Source: Methylopila sp. M107 (GTDB taxonomy: Bacteria; Pseudomonadota; Alphaproteobacteria; Rhizobiales; Methylopilaceae). Taken from it: 64,000 bases of DNA. The DNA lies in contig NZ_ARWB01000001.1 in assembly GCF_000384475.1 (NCBI RefSeq), positions 3,996,501 through 4,060,500 of the forward strand, written 5' to 3'. Below, piece by piece: positions 42,964 through 50,461 of this stretch. Both the position numbers and the translations under genes were made by a program. Under the pieces are notes generated by a model. The model ran no database searches and was not told the DNA's origin. It was given only the letters and a program-made list of their open reading frames with translations. Numbering within the stretch: the stretch's first letter is position 1; every line of letters starts with the position of its first letter.

Positions 42964-45450
42964 ATGAGGTTTGGCACACGGGCGGGCTTGCTCGCCGGGA
43001 CGGCGGCGCTCGTCGCGCTTTCTCCGCTCATGGCGTTCGCTCAGGACGGCGGCGCGACCGCGCTCGAAGAGATCGAGGTCATCGGCACCTCGCCGCTCGG
43101 CGGGGACGACCTTGCGCTCGACAAGGTTCCAGCGAGCGTCCGGAGCGTGAAGGCCCAGGACTTCCGCGACGCCAACGCGCCGACCGTCCAGGAAGGACTC
43201 GGCCGGTCGGTGCCGGGCGTCAACATCACCGACGTGACCGGCAACCCGTTCAACAAGGAAGTGTTCTTCCGCGGCTTCCAGTCCTCCCCCACGGTCGGCA
43301 TCCCGCAGGGCCTCGCGGTCTACCAGAACGGCGTGCGCATCAACGAGTCGCTCGGCGACACGGTGAACTACGACCTGATCCCGACGGTCGCGATCGACCG
43401 GCTGGACGTGTGGACCAACAATCCGCTGTTCGGCCTCAACGCGCTCGGCGGCGCGCTTTCCTTCAAGACCAAAAGCGGCTTCACCTTCCAGGGCGTCGAG
43501 CTCGAGGCGCAGGCCGGCTCGTTCGGCCGCTATGAAGGCTCCGCCCAGTGGGGCACGCAGGTCGGCAACTGGGCCGGCTACATCGCGATCGAGGGCGCGC
43601 GCGACGGCGGCTGGCGCGACTATTCGAAGTCGAACGTCAAGCGCGTGTTCGGCGACGTCGGATACAAGACCGACAGCGCCGAGGTCCACTTCAACCTGAC
43701 CTACGCCAAGAGCACGCTCGGCGTCGTGGGCCCGACCCCCGAGGTGTTGCTCAACGATCGGCGCCGCAACGTCTACACGGGCGACCAGATCAACGACAAC
43801 GAAATGGGCATGCTCGCCATGCAGGGCAATTTCGACGTCACCGACAAATGGTCCCTGCAGACCAACGCTTATTACCGCAAATTCAACCGCGACGGCGTCG
43901 ACGGCAACGACACGGACGTGCGTCCGTGCGGAACCGACGGCCAGTGGCTCTGCCTCGACGGCGACGACGACGTCCGCAATTTCGTTCGCGACCCTGTGAC
44001 CGGCAAGCGCATCCGCAATACCTACTTCCCGACCGACGGCGAGTTCGGCCCCGGCACCACGCCGGGCTCGATCGAGCGCAACTCGGTCCGGACCGACTCG
44101 GCCGGCGGCACGCTGCAGGCCACCAACGAGTCGGAACTGTTCGGCCGCAAGAACCACTTCGTCGCCGGCGTCGCCTACGACTTCGGCCGGACCGACTTCA
44201 AGGGCTGGAGCGAGCTCTGCCGGATCCCCGCCAACCTGCAATGCGTCGGCACCGGCCAGCAGTACTACACCGAGGTGCCGGGCGGCATCACGCCGGTCAG
44301 CATCACGGGCACGAACAACTATGTCGGCCTCTATGCGATCGACACGCTGGACCTGACCGAGCGTCTGTCGGCCACCATCGGCGGCCGCTGGAACTACGCC
44401 AACATCGACATCAAGGATAAGAGCACCCGCTTCCCGCTGAACGAGGACCGCACCGGCCGCGCCGGCCCGAGCCTCGACGGCAACCACTCGTTCGACCGGT
44501 TCAATCCGATGGCCGGCCTGACCTACAAGATCACGCCGAACATCACGGCCTTCGGCTCCTACTCCGAGTCGAACCGCAATCCGACCGTGCTGGAGCTCGG
44601 CTGCGCCAATCCGGACGTTCCGTGCCCGCTCGAGGCGACGCTGGTCTCCGATCCGCCCCTGAAGCAGGTCGTCACCCGCGGCGGCGAGGCCGGCTTCCGC
44701 GGCCAGCACGAGTTCTCGGGCGCCGCCCTCCGCTGGAGCGCGACCATCTACCGGTCCGAGAACCAGGACGACATCATCAACGTGCCGTCGAACCTCGCGG
44801 GCCGCGGCTACTTCGTGAACGCCGGCGACTCGCGCCGCCAGGGCGTCGAACTCAGCGCCGAGGTCTCGGCCGAGCGCTGGGCGTTCTTCGCCAACTACGC
44901 TTATGTCGACGCGACCTTCCGCAAGGGCGTCACGCTCAACTCGCCGAACAACCCGGCCTCCAAGAACTACGGCCAGGACGACGACGACGACGATCGCCGC
45001 GCGGCCGCTCGGGCCGACAAGCTGAAGACCGGCCAGATCCGGGTGCAGAAGGGCGACACCCTGCCGGGCATTCCCGCCCATCAGGTGAAGTTCGGCGGCG
45101 CCTTCAAGATCACGCCGCGCTGGACCGTCGGCGCCGACGCCCAGATCTACGGCTCCCAGTATTATGTGGGCGACGAGTCGAACCAGAACCCGAAGCTGCC
45201 GGCCTATGCGGTGTTCAACGCCAACACCTCGTTCCAGGTGACCGAGCAGGTGAAGCTGTTCGCCGGCGCAAAGAACATCTTCAACAAGAAGTACAACTCC
45301 TACGGCACGTTCTTCGAGACCGACGACATCGGCTTCCTCGGCCTCGAGAACCCGCGCACGCAGACCCCCGCCCGGCCGTTCTCCGTCTATGGCGGCGTGA
45401 ACGTGAAGTTCTCGGCGGCGGCGGCTCCGGTGCTCGTCACCAAGTACTGA
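42964..45450 (+). CDS. TonB-dependent outer-membrane receptor
   Basis: An 828-residue receptor importing a scarce ligand with TonB energy. Signal peptide residues 1-26 (ending MAFAQ); TonB-box-like LEEIEVIGTSP just after; plug domain with VPASVRSVKAQDF and VDNPL-like WTNNPLFGLNALGGALSF; beta-barrel to the end (final KFSAAAAPVLVTKY). An acidic loop with six consecutive Asp (672-677) lies late in the barrel, and DGDDD occurs earlier. Ligand unknown: iron chelate, PQQ or a metal complex are possible. Divergent from a PQQ dehydrogenase gene. A strong terminator follows. Confidence 0.88.
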   Translation: MRFGTRAGLLAGTAALVALSPLMAFAQDGGATALEEIEVIGTSPLGGDDLALDKVPASVRSVKAQDFRDANAPTVQEGLGRSVPGVNITDVTGNPFNKEVFFRGFQSSPTVGIPQGLAVYQNGVRINESLGDTVNYDLIPTVAIDRLDVWTNNPLFGLNALGGALSFKTKSGFTFQGVELEAQAGSFGRYEGSAQWGTQVGNWAGYIAIEGARDGGWRDYSKSNVKRVFGDVGYKTDSAEVHFNLTYAKSTLGVVGPTPEVLLNDRRRNVYTGDQINDNEMGMLAMQGNFDVTDKWSLQTNAYYRKFNRDGVDGNDTDVRPCGTDGQWLCLDGDDDVRNFVRDPVTGKRIRNTYFPTDGEFGPGTTPGSIERNSVRTDSAGGTLQATNESELFGRKNHFVAGVAYDFGRTDFKGWSELCRIPANLQCVGTGQQYYTEVPGGITPVSITGTNNYVGLYAIDTLDLTERLSATIGGRWNYANIDIKDKSTRFPLNEDRTGRAGPSLDGNHSFDRFNPMAGLTYKITPNITAFGSYSESNRNPTVLELGCANPDVPCPLEATLVSDPPLKQVVTRGGEAGFRGQHEFSGAALRWSATIYRSENQDDIINVPSNLAGRGYFVNAGDSRRQGVELSAEVSAERWAFFANYAYVDATFRKGVTLNSPNNPASKNYGQDDDDDDRRAAARADKLKTGQIRVQKGDTLPGIPAHQVKFGGAFKITPRWTVGADAQIYGSQYYVGDESNQNPKLPAYAVFNANTSFQVTEQVKLFAGAKNIFNKKYNSYGTFFETDDIGFLGLENPRTQTPARPFSVYGGVNVKFSAAAAPVLVTKY

Positions 45451-45480
45451 ACGCGCCTTCAATCCTGAAACGAGCTCTGG

Positions 45481-45516
45481 CGGCCGGCCCCTTCGCGGGG
45501 GCCGGCCGTTTCGTTT
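45481..45516 (+). terminator. Rho-independent terminator after the TonB receptor
   Basis: Stem CGGCCGGCCCC / GGGGCCGGCCG (11 bp, perfect) with a TTCGCG loop, followed by TTTCGTTT. Located 31 bases after the receptor stop codon. Confidence 0.88.
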
Positions 45517-46016
45517 GGCGACGGCCGAACGCCGCGCCGGCAAGGCTGCGGGCGACCAATGGCGCCTAAGAAATAGGCGCTCTGGTCGGAAGCCGGGATA
45601 GGCGCCTCGAATCCGGTCGATCACGGGCTGTTTCATCCCGCGCTGCAACATGAACTTGCCGCTCGGCCATTGTCGAGCGAGGTCAATTTGTGACGAATTT
45701 ATTCGACCGCGGACCGTCGATTTCTGCCGCGTTCCGCGCAACCGCCGCATACGAGCCGATATTGCGACAAGTATTCGACGCGAAAGACTGTCGCTCTTGA
45801 CGTTGTTAGGAAAAATTTAACAAAAACGACGACCAGCGCCGCGTTGTTCATGTGGGACGCTTCGTCTTAAAGACTTCCCTCAATACAAACTGTGGCAAAA
45901 AAGCATCTTCAGTTCCTGTTGAGCCGAAAGCACAAAAATCGGGCTCGACTTTCGACGCCCCGGACCGGATTCTCCACCTCAACCACTTGGACCTGTTTGT
46001 GAATCGGGGAATGACA
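45517..46016. other. Intergenic region upstream of the TorF-type porin
   Basis: No gene recognised. The segment 45690-45850 is AT-rich (for example GGAAAAATTTAACAAAAACG near 45810) and probably holds the porin promoter. A long 5' leader is possible. Confidence 0.5.
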
Positions 46017-46853
46017 ATGAACGGACTTTCCGGACTTGCTCTCAAGACGCTGACTGGCGTCGCGCTGGGAGCCATGATCGTCGGTTCGGCCTCGGCCGCC
46101 GACCTTGCGTCTCCGGAGCCCGTCGTGGCCGAGGTGCCTTCGGTGATCGACGTCGCCTTCGGCGTCGCCGGCGTCACCGACTACGTGTTCCGCGGTCTGT
46201 CGCAGACCCACGGCGATCCGGCCGTCCAGGGCTACGCCGAGCTGCAGGCCTACGGCTTCTACGCCGGCGTCTGGGGCTCGAGCGTCTCCGACTTCGTGAC
46301 CGACCCGTCGGCCGAGGTGGACTTCTACGGCGGCTATCGCGGCACCTTCAGCTTCCTCAGCGTCGACGTCGGCGGCCTGTATTACTACTATCCGGGCGAG
46401 TTCACCCCGGCGGGCACCAAGCAGCTCGACTACTGGGAGCTCTACGCCAAGCCGGCCGTCGCGCTCGGCGACTGGGGTTCGATCACCGGCAACCTCTACT
46501 GGACGTCGGACTACGTGAACGTCTCGGGCGACGGCACCTACCTCTCGGTCATCCCGAAGGTCAACATCCCGCTCTCCTCGTTCCCGGACCTCGGCTTCTA
46601 CGTGTCGGGCGAGTTCGGCAAGCAGTGGGTCAAGGGCGAGAAGCTCTTCGGCCTCCGCGGCTTCCTCCCGGACTACCTGACCTGGAACATCGGCGCTGGC
46701 GTCACCTACAAGGCGATGACCCTCGACGTCCGCTATTCGGACACCGACCTGAAGCCGACCGAGTGCGCTGGTTACACCGGCTTCCGCAAGAGCTGCGACG
46801 AGCGCGTGATGGTGAAGCTCTCCTTCGACACCGCTCTCTCGAAGCTGAAGTGA
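46017..46853 (+). CDS. TorF-family putative porin
   Basis: A 278-residue outer-membrane beta-barrel of the TorF (TIGR02001) family. Signal peptide about residues 1-27 ending GSASA-AD; barrel strands begin VIDVAFGVAGVTDYVFRGLS, the family signature, and include AYGFYAGVWGSSVSDF and VDFYGGYRGTF. The start ATG at 46017 is chosen because GGGGA lies 7 bases upstream; ATG 46011 is an alternative. Substrate not known. Followed by a strong terminator. Confidence 0.87.
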   Translation: MNGLSGLALKTLTGVALGAMIVGSASAADLASPEPVVAEVPSVIDVAFGVAGVTDYVFRGLSQTHGDPAVQGYAELQAYGFYAGVWGSSVSDFVTDPSAEVDFYGGYRGTFSFLSVDVGGLYYYYPGEFTPAGTKQLDYWELYAKPAVALGDWGSITGNLYWTSDYVNVSGDGTYLSVIPKVNIPLSSFPDLGFYVSGEFGKQWVKGEKLFGLRGFLPDYLTWNIGAGVTYKAMTLDVRYSDTDLKPTECAGYTGFRKSCDERVMVKLSFDTALSKLK

Positions 46854-46883
46854 TCTTCCGGACCTGACGGTCCGTTCCAAAAG

Positions 46884-46920
46884 AAACGCCGCGCTCGAAA
46901 GAGCGCGGCGTTTTCGTTTT
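46884..46920 (+). terminator. Rho-independent terminator after the porin
   Basis: Perfect 13-bp stem AAACGCCGCGCTC / GAGCGCGGCGTTT with a GAAA tetraloop, followed by TCGTTTT, 31 bases after the porin stop. Confidence 0.92.
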
Positions 46921-47410
46921 CTGCGCCGCGAGTCTTCCCCGCGAGCGCATGGCCCGAGGCGACGCGACGCAGCCCGTCGGCCCTGGCCGCAAGGGCCGCC
47001 CCGCCTGACGGCGGAAGAGGATGCGCTCTGATCCCAGCCCGTCGGTTCAGGCGAGGAGGGCCCGGCCGCGACGCCCAAACGTGTCGGGGCCGAGACTGGG
47101 ACCGTCAACCCCGCGATCCCGGGTCGCAAGCGCCCGGATCCCGCATCGGCTCGGTCACTTTTGGGATGGGGATCGCGCCGCTTGCGCGGTCAGGTCCGGC
47201 GGAGCCGCGCCTCTGCGGCGTGCTCAGCTCGCAGGACTCCGCGATCAAGCCGTCATGCCCGAGCAAGCGCGGGCATGACGGTCGCGACGACCTCGGGCGG
47301 ACGGTCAACGATCTGACGCCCGGCTCTCCACCGGGCGTAACGGCCTCACCGCGGCGACGGATCGAGCGATGCCCGCTCGATCCGCGCAGGTCTGCGCCGA
47401 CCCTTGTGGG
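46921..47410. repeat. Gene-free gap with half-repeats
   Basis: No gene recognised. It contains a compact R3-type hairpin GTCATGCCCGAGC / GCGGGCATGACGG at 47250-47281 and otherwise nothing I can identify. Confidence 0.6.
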
Positions 47411-48286
47411 TCAGGCGCCTTCCTTCAGCTTCGTGTTGCACTGCGAGTAGTACCCGCCGCCCTTCTCGATCCAGTTGGGCTGGTCGACATTGGCGGCCTT
47501 GTTCGCCCGGTACTGGTCGAGGCAGGTGTGCATGCGCGCCCTGCCGGCGCTCTCGTCGGCGTATTTGGGCGAGACGTCGCTCGGGAACGCCGCCTTGCCC
47601 GCGACGACGGGCTTCTTCGGCGTCTCCGCGGTCGTGCTCGCCGGCGGGGTCTTCTGCCCGGCGGTCGGCTTGGCCGCAGGCTCGACGGCCTTCTCGGCCG
47701 CTGCGGCCTCCGCCTCGGAGGCGTCGTCGTCAAAACACTCGGCCTTCCGGAACTCGTTCCACTTCTGGCCGTTCAGCGTGTTGGCGGCTTTCGCGGCCTG
47801 ATATTTGGCGCCGCACTCCTTCATGGTCAGGCCGCCGCCGGACGAGGGCGCGGCGGTCGTGGCCGCCGTCGGCTTCGGGGCGGGCGTCGGCGCCGCGGGC
47901 GCCGCGACGTCGTCGCCAGCGGCGCATTCCGCCTTGCGGAACTCGTTCCAGGACTTGCCCTTCAGCGTGTTCGCGTCCTTCGCGGCCTGATATTTGGCGC
48001 CGCATTCCTTCATCGTCAGGCCGCCGGCCGACGGCTCGGCGGCGGTCGCCGCCGTCGGTTTCGGCTTCGCGGCGGGCGCAGGCGCAGCCGGCGCGGCGGC
48101 GTCATCGTCGGCCGCGCATTCCGCCTTGCGGAAGTCGTTCCACGACTGCCCCTTCAGCGCGTTCGCCTCCTTGGCGGCCTGATACTTCGCGCCGCATTCC
48201 TTCATGGAGAGCGCCTGGGCGGGCGCCGGCATGGCGAAGGCGGCCGCGATCGCGGCCGCCGAACACAAGCTCAGCATTCGAACCAT
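47411..48286 (-). CDS. Exported protein with three tandem Cys-containing repeats (PsiF-like)
   Basis: A 291-residue periplasmic protein. Signal peptide about residues 1-25 (PAPAQA). Three near-identical 31-residue repeats at 27-57, 91-121 and 154-184 follow the pattern MKECGAKYQAAK-AN-LKG-W then NEFRKAEC, each with two cysteines likely to form a disulfide; a degenerate fourth unit lies at about 249-282. Linkers are Ala/Pro/Lys-rich. The unit resembles PsiF-type repeats but I would not assign function from that. On the minus strand downstream of the YidB-like gene. Confidence 0.75.
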   Translation of the reverse strand: MVRMLSLCSAAAIAAAFAMPAPAQALSMKECGAKYQAAKEANALKGQSWNDFRKAECAADDDAAAPAAPAPAAKPKPTAATAAEPSAGGLTMKECGAKYQAAKDANTLKGKSWNEFRKAECAAGDDVAAPAAPTPAPKPTAATTAAPSSGGGLTMKECGAKYQAAKAANTLNGQKWNEFRKAECFDDDASEAEAAAAEKAVEPAAKPTAGQKTPPASTTAETPKKPVVAGKAAFPSDVSPKYADESAGRARMHTCLDQYRANKAANVDQPNWIEKGGGYYSQCNTKLKEGA

Positions 48287-48408
48287 GAGATCGTTCCTTC
48301 AAGCGGCGGCCAGACGGCCGCTCGGTCGCCCCGGCGACACCAAACGCCGCCTCGGTCGATATAGGGCACGCGCGGCCGGCGACCGCCCTGCGGGCGCCCG
48401 ACCAAAGA

Positions 48409-48756
48409 TCAGGCCGCGGGCTTCTCGGGCGGCGGGGTCCTGAGCTCGCCGTCGGGGCTCGCCTCGTCGACCGCGCCGGGCAGCCGGCCGGCGAGAATCT
48501 CGAGCGCCTGGTCGATCGGCACGCCGAGCTTGGTCGCGACGGCGCGCACCTGCTCGTTGCTGAGCGCTGTGCGGAGATCCTCCACGGTGATCGGCTCGTT
48601 CGGCCCCTTGCCGAGCCAGGACCTCGCCTGCTGGCCCAATCCGGAATTCTGCAGCTGGTCGAGAACCGCCTGCAGCCCGCCGGGGATCAACCGTTCGAGA
48701 AAGCCCGACGCCGACTCGCCGCCGAGGCTGCCCTTGACCTGGTCCAACCAACTCAT
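48409..48756 (-). CDS. YidB-like (DUF937) protein
   Basis: A 115-residue protein. N-terminal MSWLDQVKGSLGG, then LERLIPGGLQAVLDQLQNSG and LGQQARSWLGKGPNEPITVE, followed by LRTALSNEQVRAVATKLGVP: the YidB/DUF937 pattern. Function of the family is not settled. It lies between the phosphatase and the repeat protein on the same strand. Confidence 0.85.
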   Translation of the reverse strand: MSWLDQVKGSLGGESASGFLERLIPGGLQAVLDQLQNSGLGQQARSWLGKGPNEPITVEDLRTALSNEQVRAVATKLGVPIDQALEILAGRLPGAVDEASPDGELRTPPPEKPAA

Positions 48757-48904
48757 GCGCCGTCTCCTTCGTTGCGGCGGCCTAAGCGCCGTCCGCGTCC
48801 CGCGAGCGATCTCCCCGCCGGCGTCCGCTGGAGAATCCTAGCGCAGCCGCGGCCCCGGCACAGAGGCGCGCGCATTCTCTCGTGATCGGACGACGACGGA
48901 CGGG

Positions 48905-49651
48905 TCAGCGCGCCGCCTGCACCAGCCGCATCCGGTCCCCGACGATCACGAGGCCGGACAGCAATCCGGTACGAAACGCGCCGGTGTCGAGGTTGATGCG
49001 GTGCGGGTGGTTTAAATCGACCGGCGCGGTAGGCGTATGGCCGTGCAGCACCGCGACGCCTTCAGGGTAGGGGCCGGGGCTTTCGAGCCAGGGCCGGCGC
49101 GTCCACATCAGCGTGTGGTCGCTCTGGCGATCGAGCGGGATTTGCGGATCGATGCCAGCGTGGACGAACAGCAGGTCTCCGAGGCGATAAGACCGCGGCA
49201 GCGCCGTCATCCATTCGAGCAGGTCCGGGCCGAGTTCGTCGGCGAGGCGCTCCGGCCAAGATGGATCGTCCGGCCGCAGCCCCGCAGAGCCCAGCGTCTC
49301 GACGCCGCCGAAGGACAGCCAGGCGCGCTTCTCGGCAGGGTCCCCGGTCAGCATCGCGCGCAGCATGCGATCCTCGTGGTTGCCCATCAGCGTGACGCAT
49401 GCCGCGCCGGCGACGCCGGCCTTCGCCCGCTTCAGCGCGGCGAGGCTCGCCGGGCCGCGATCGACCAGATCGCCGAGCTGGACGAAGTGCGCCTCGCTCG
49501 CGCCGGCGAGGCCTTCGGCCAGCGCCTCCTGCAGCGCCGCGAACAGGTCGTCATGGCCATGCACGTCGCCGAGCGCCACGACGGCTTGGCCTTCGGGCAA
49601 AGCGCGGATGGCGGGACGCCAGTCGCCGCGAAGGATCGTGATCGTGCTCAT
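48905..49651 (-). CDS. Metallophosphoesterase (bacterial PPP-like phosphatase)
   Basis: A 248-residue calcineurin-like phosphoesterase. All metal motifs are seen: GDVHGHDDL (about residue 28), GDLVDRGP, GNHEDRM, and a C-terminal HGHTPTAP. The family includes serine/threonine phosphatases and Ap4A hydrolases; the exact substrate is unknown. Start MSTITI at 49651 fits the family. It lies downstream of the lanmodulin homologue but behind that gene's terminator. Confidence 0.88.
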   Translation of the reverse strand: MSTITILRGDWRPAIRALPEGQAVVALGDVHGHDDLFAALQEALAEGLAGASEAHFVQLGDLVDRGPASLAALKRAKAGVAGAACVTLMGNHEDRMLRAMLTGDPAEKRAWLSFGGVETLGSAGLRPDDPSWPERLADELGPDLLEWMTALPRSYRLGDLLFVHAGIDPQIPLDRQSDHTLMWTRRPWLESPGPYPEGVAVLHGHTPTAPVDLNHPHRINLDTGAFRTGLLSGLVIVGDRMRLVQAAR

Positions 49652-49691
49652 GGGCGGCTTCCTACGGGCGCGGGGCCGCATGAGCCAGCAA

Positions 49692-49723
49692 GAAAAAAGG
49701 CCCGCGCCATGACGGCGCGGGCC
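49692..49723 (-). terminator. Rho-independent terminator of the lanmodulin homologue
   Basis: Perfect 10-bp stem GGCCCGCGCC / GGCGCGGGCC with a 5-base loop; on the minus strand it is followed by a T tract (the A run at 49693-49698). It lies just after the EF-hand gene's stop. Confidence 0.9.
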
Positions 49724-49748
49724 TCGTCGATCGCAACGACGCGGTCGA

Positions 49749-50159
49749 TTACTTGACGATCATCAGCAGGACCTGCTGGCCGGCCGGCGTGTCGAGCTCG
49801 GCGGCGTCGAGCGAGCCGTCCTTGTCGGGGTTCGCCTTGTTGAAGCGCTTGCGCAGGATCGACAGCCACTCGTCCATCTCAAGCGTCTTGTCGCCGTCCT
49901 TGTTGGCCTGCTTCCAGTCCTTGGCGGTCAGGCGGCCTTCGGTCTCGTTGCTCTCGAGCGTGGTGTCGCCGTCCGGGTTGATCTCGGCGAACAGCTTGGC
50001 GCCGAGGTGGATGACTTCGGCGAGCTCCAGCGTCTGGTCGGCGTCCTTGTTGTACTTCTTGATCACTTCGGCGCCCGACAGCTTGGTCTGGGCGACGGCG
50101 GGGACGGCGGCGAGCGCCAGGGCGGCGACGGCGGCTCCGGCCGCGATACGGAAGTTCAT
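49749..50159 (-). CDS. lanM: Lanmodulin-like periplasmic EF-hand protein
   Basis: A 136-residue protein with signal peptide 1-23 (VAALALAAVPAVA). Four 12-residue EF loops start at N37 (NKDADQTLELAE), N61 (NPDGDTTLESNE), N86 (NKDGDKTLEMDE) and N110 (NPDKDGSLDAAE), spaced 24, 25 and 24 residues apart. The tight spacing and the ending TPAGQQVLLMIVK are lanmodulin traits, unlike calmodulin. Pro at loop position 2 occurs in EF2 and EF4; EF1 and EF3 have Lys. Asn is at position 1 in all loops, Glu at position 9 in EF1-3. From memory this matches the Hansschlegelia-type lanmodulin better than the Methylobacterium one. Strong AAGGAG ribosome site; own terminator. Confidence 0.88.
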   Translation of the reverse strand: MNFRIAAGAAVAALALAAVPAVAQTKLSGAEVIKKYNKDADQTLELAEVIHLGAKLFAEINPDGDTTLESNETEGRLTAKDWKQANKDGDKTLEMDEWLSILRKRFNKANPDKDGSLDAAELDTPAGQQVLLMIVK

Positions 50160-50461
50160 CACACGATCTCCTTCGATAATAATAAGAACAGCCGCGTGGT
50201 GGTGCAGTCTAAACTGTTCGCGCGGGGTTCGATTCAACCAAGCCGAGGCTTACGCCAGTCACATCTAATAAGAAACAAATAAATGACCCTGACGCTTACT
50301 CTTGTGTGCGGTGCGTCAAAGCGTCCTTTCGGACAGCGAGCGGCGGCATCCCGGGCGGTGCTCCGCCGAGAACTGGAGGCCAGCGCTCGATCGTCAAGTT
50401 CGGGGCGGCTGGCGACGGGCGACGCGCCCGCCCGGTTCGGGCGGGGCGCGCGACCTCGGTC
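50160..50461. promoter_or_regulatory. Upstream region of the lanmodulin-like gene
   Basis: About 300 bases between the phaZ stop and the EF-hand gene, with an AT-rich stretch near 50260-50290 (CTAATAAGAAACAAATAAAT on the plus strand). An imperfect GC-rich hairpin near 50424-50450 could end phaZ transcription but lacks a clear T tract. No clear -35/-10 assigned. Confidence 0.4.
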
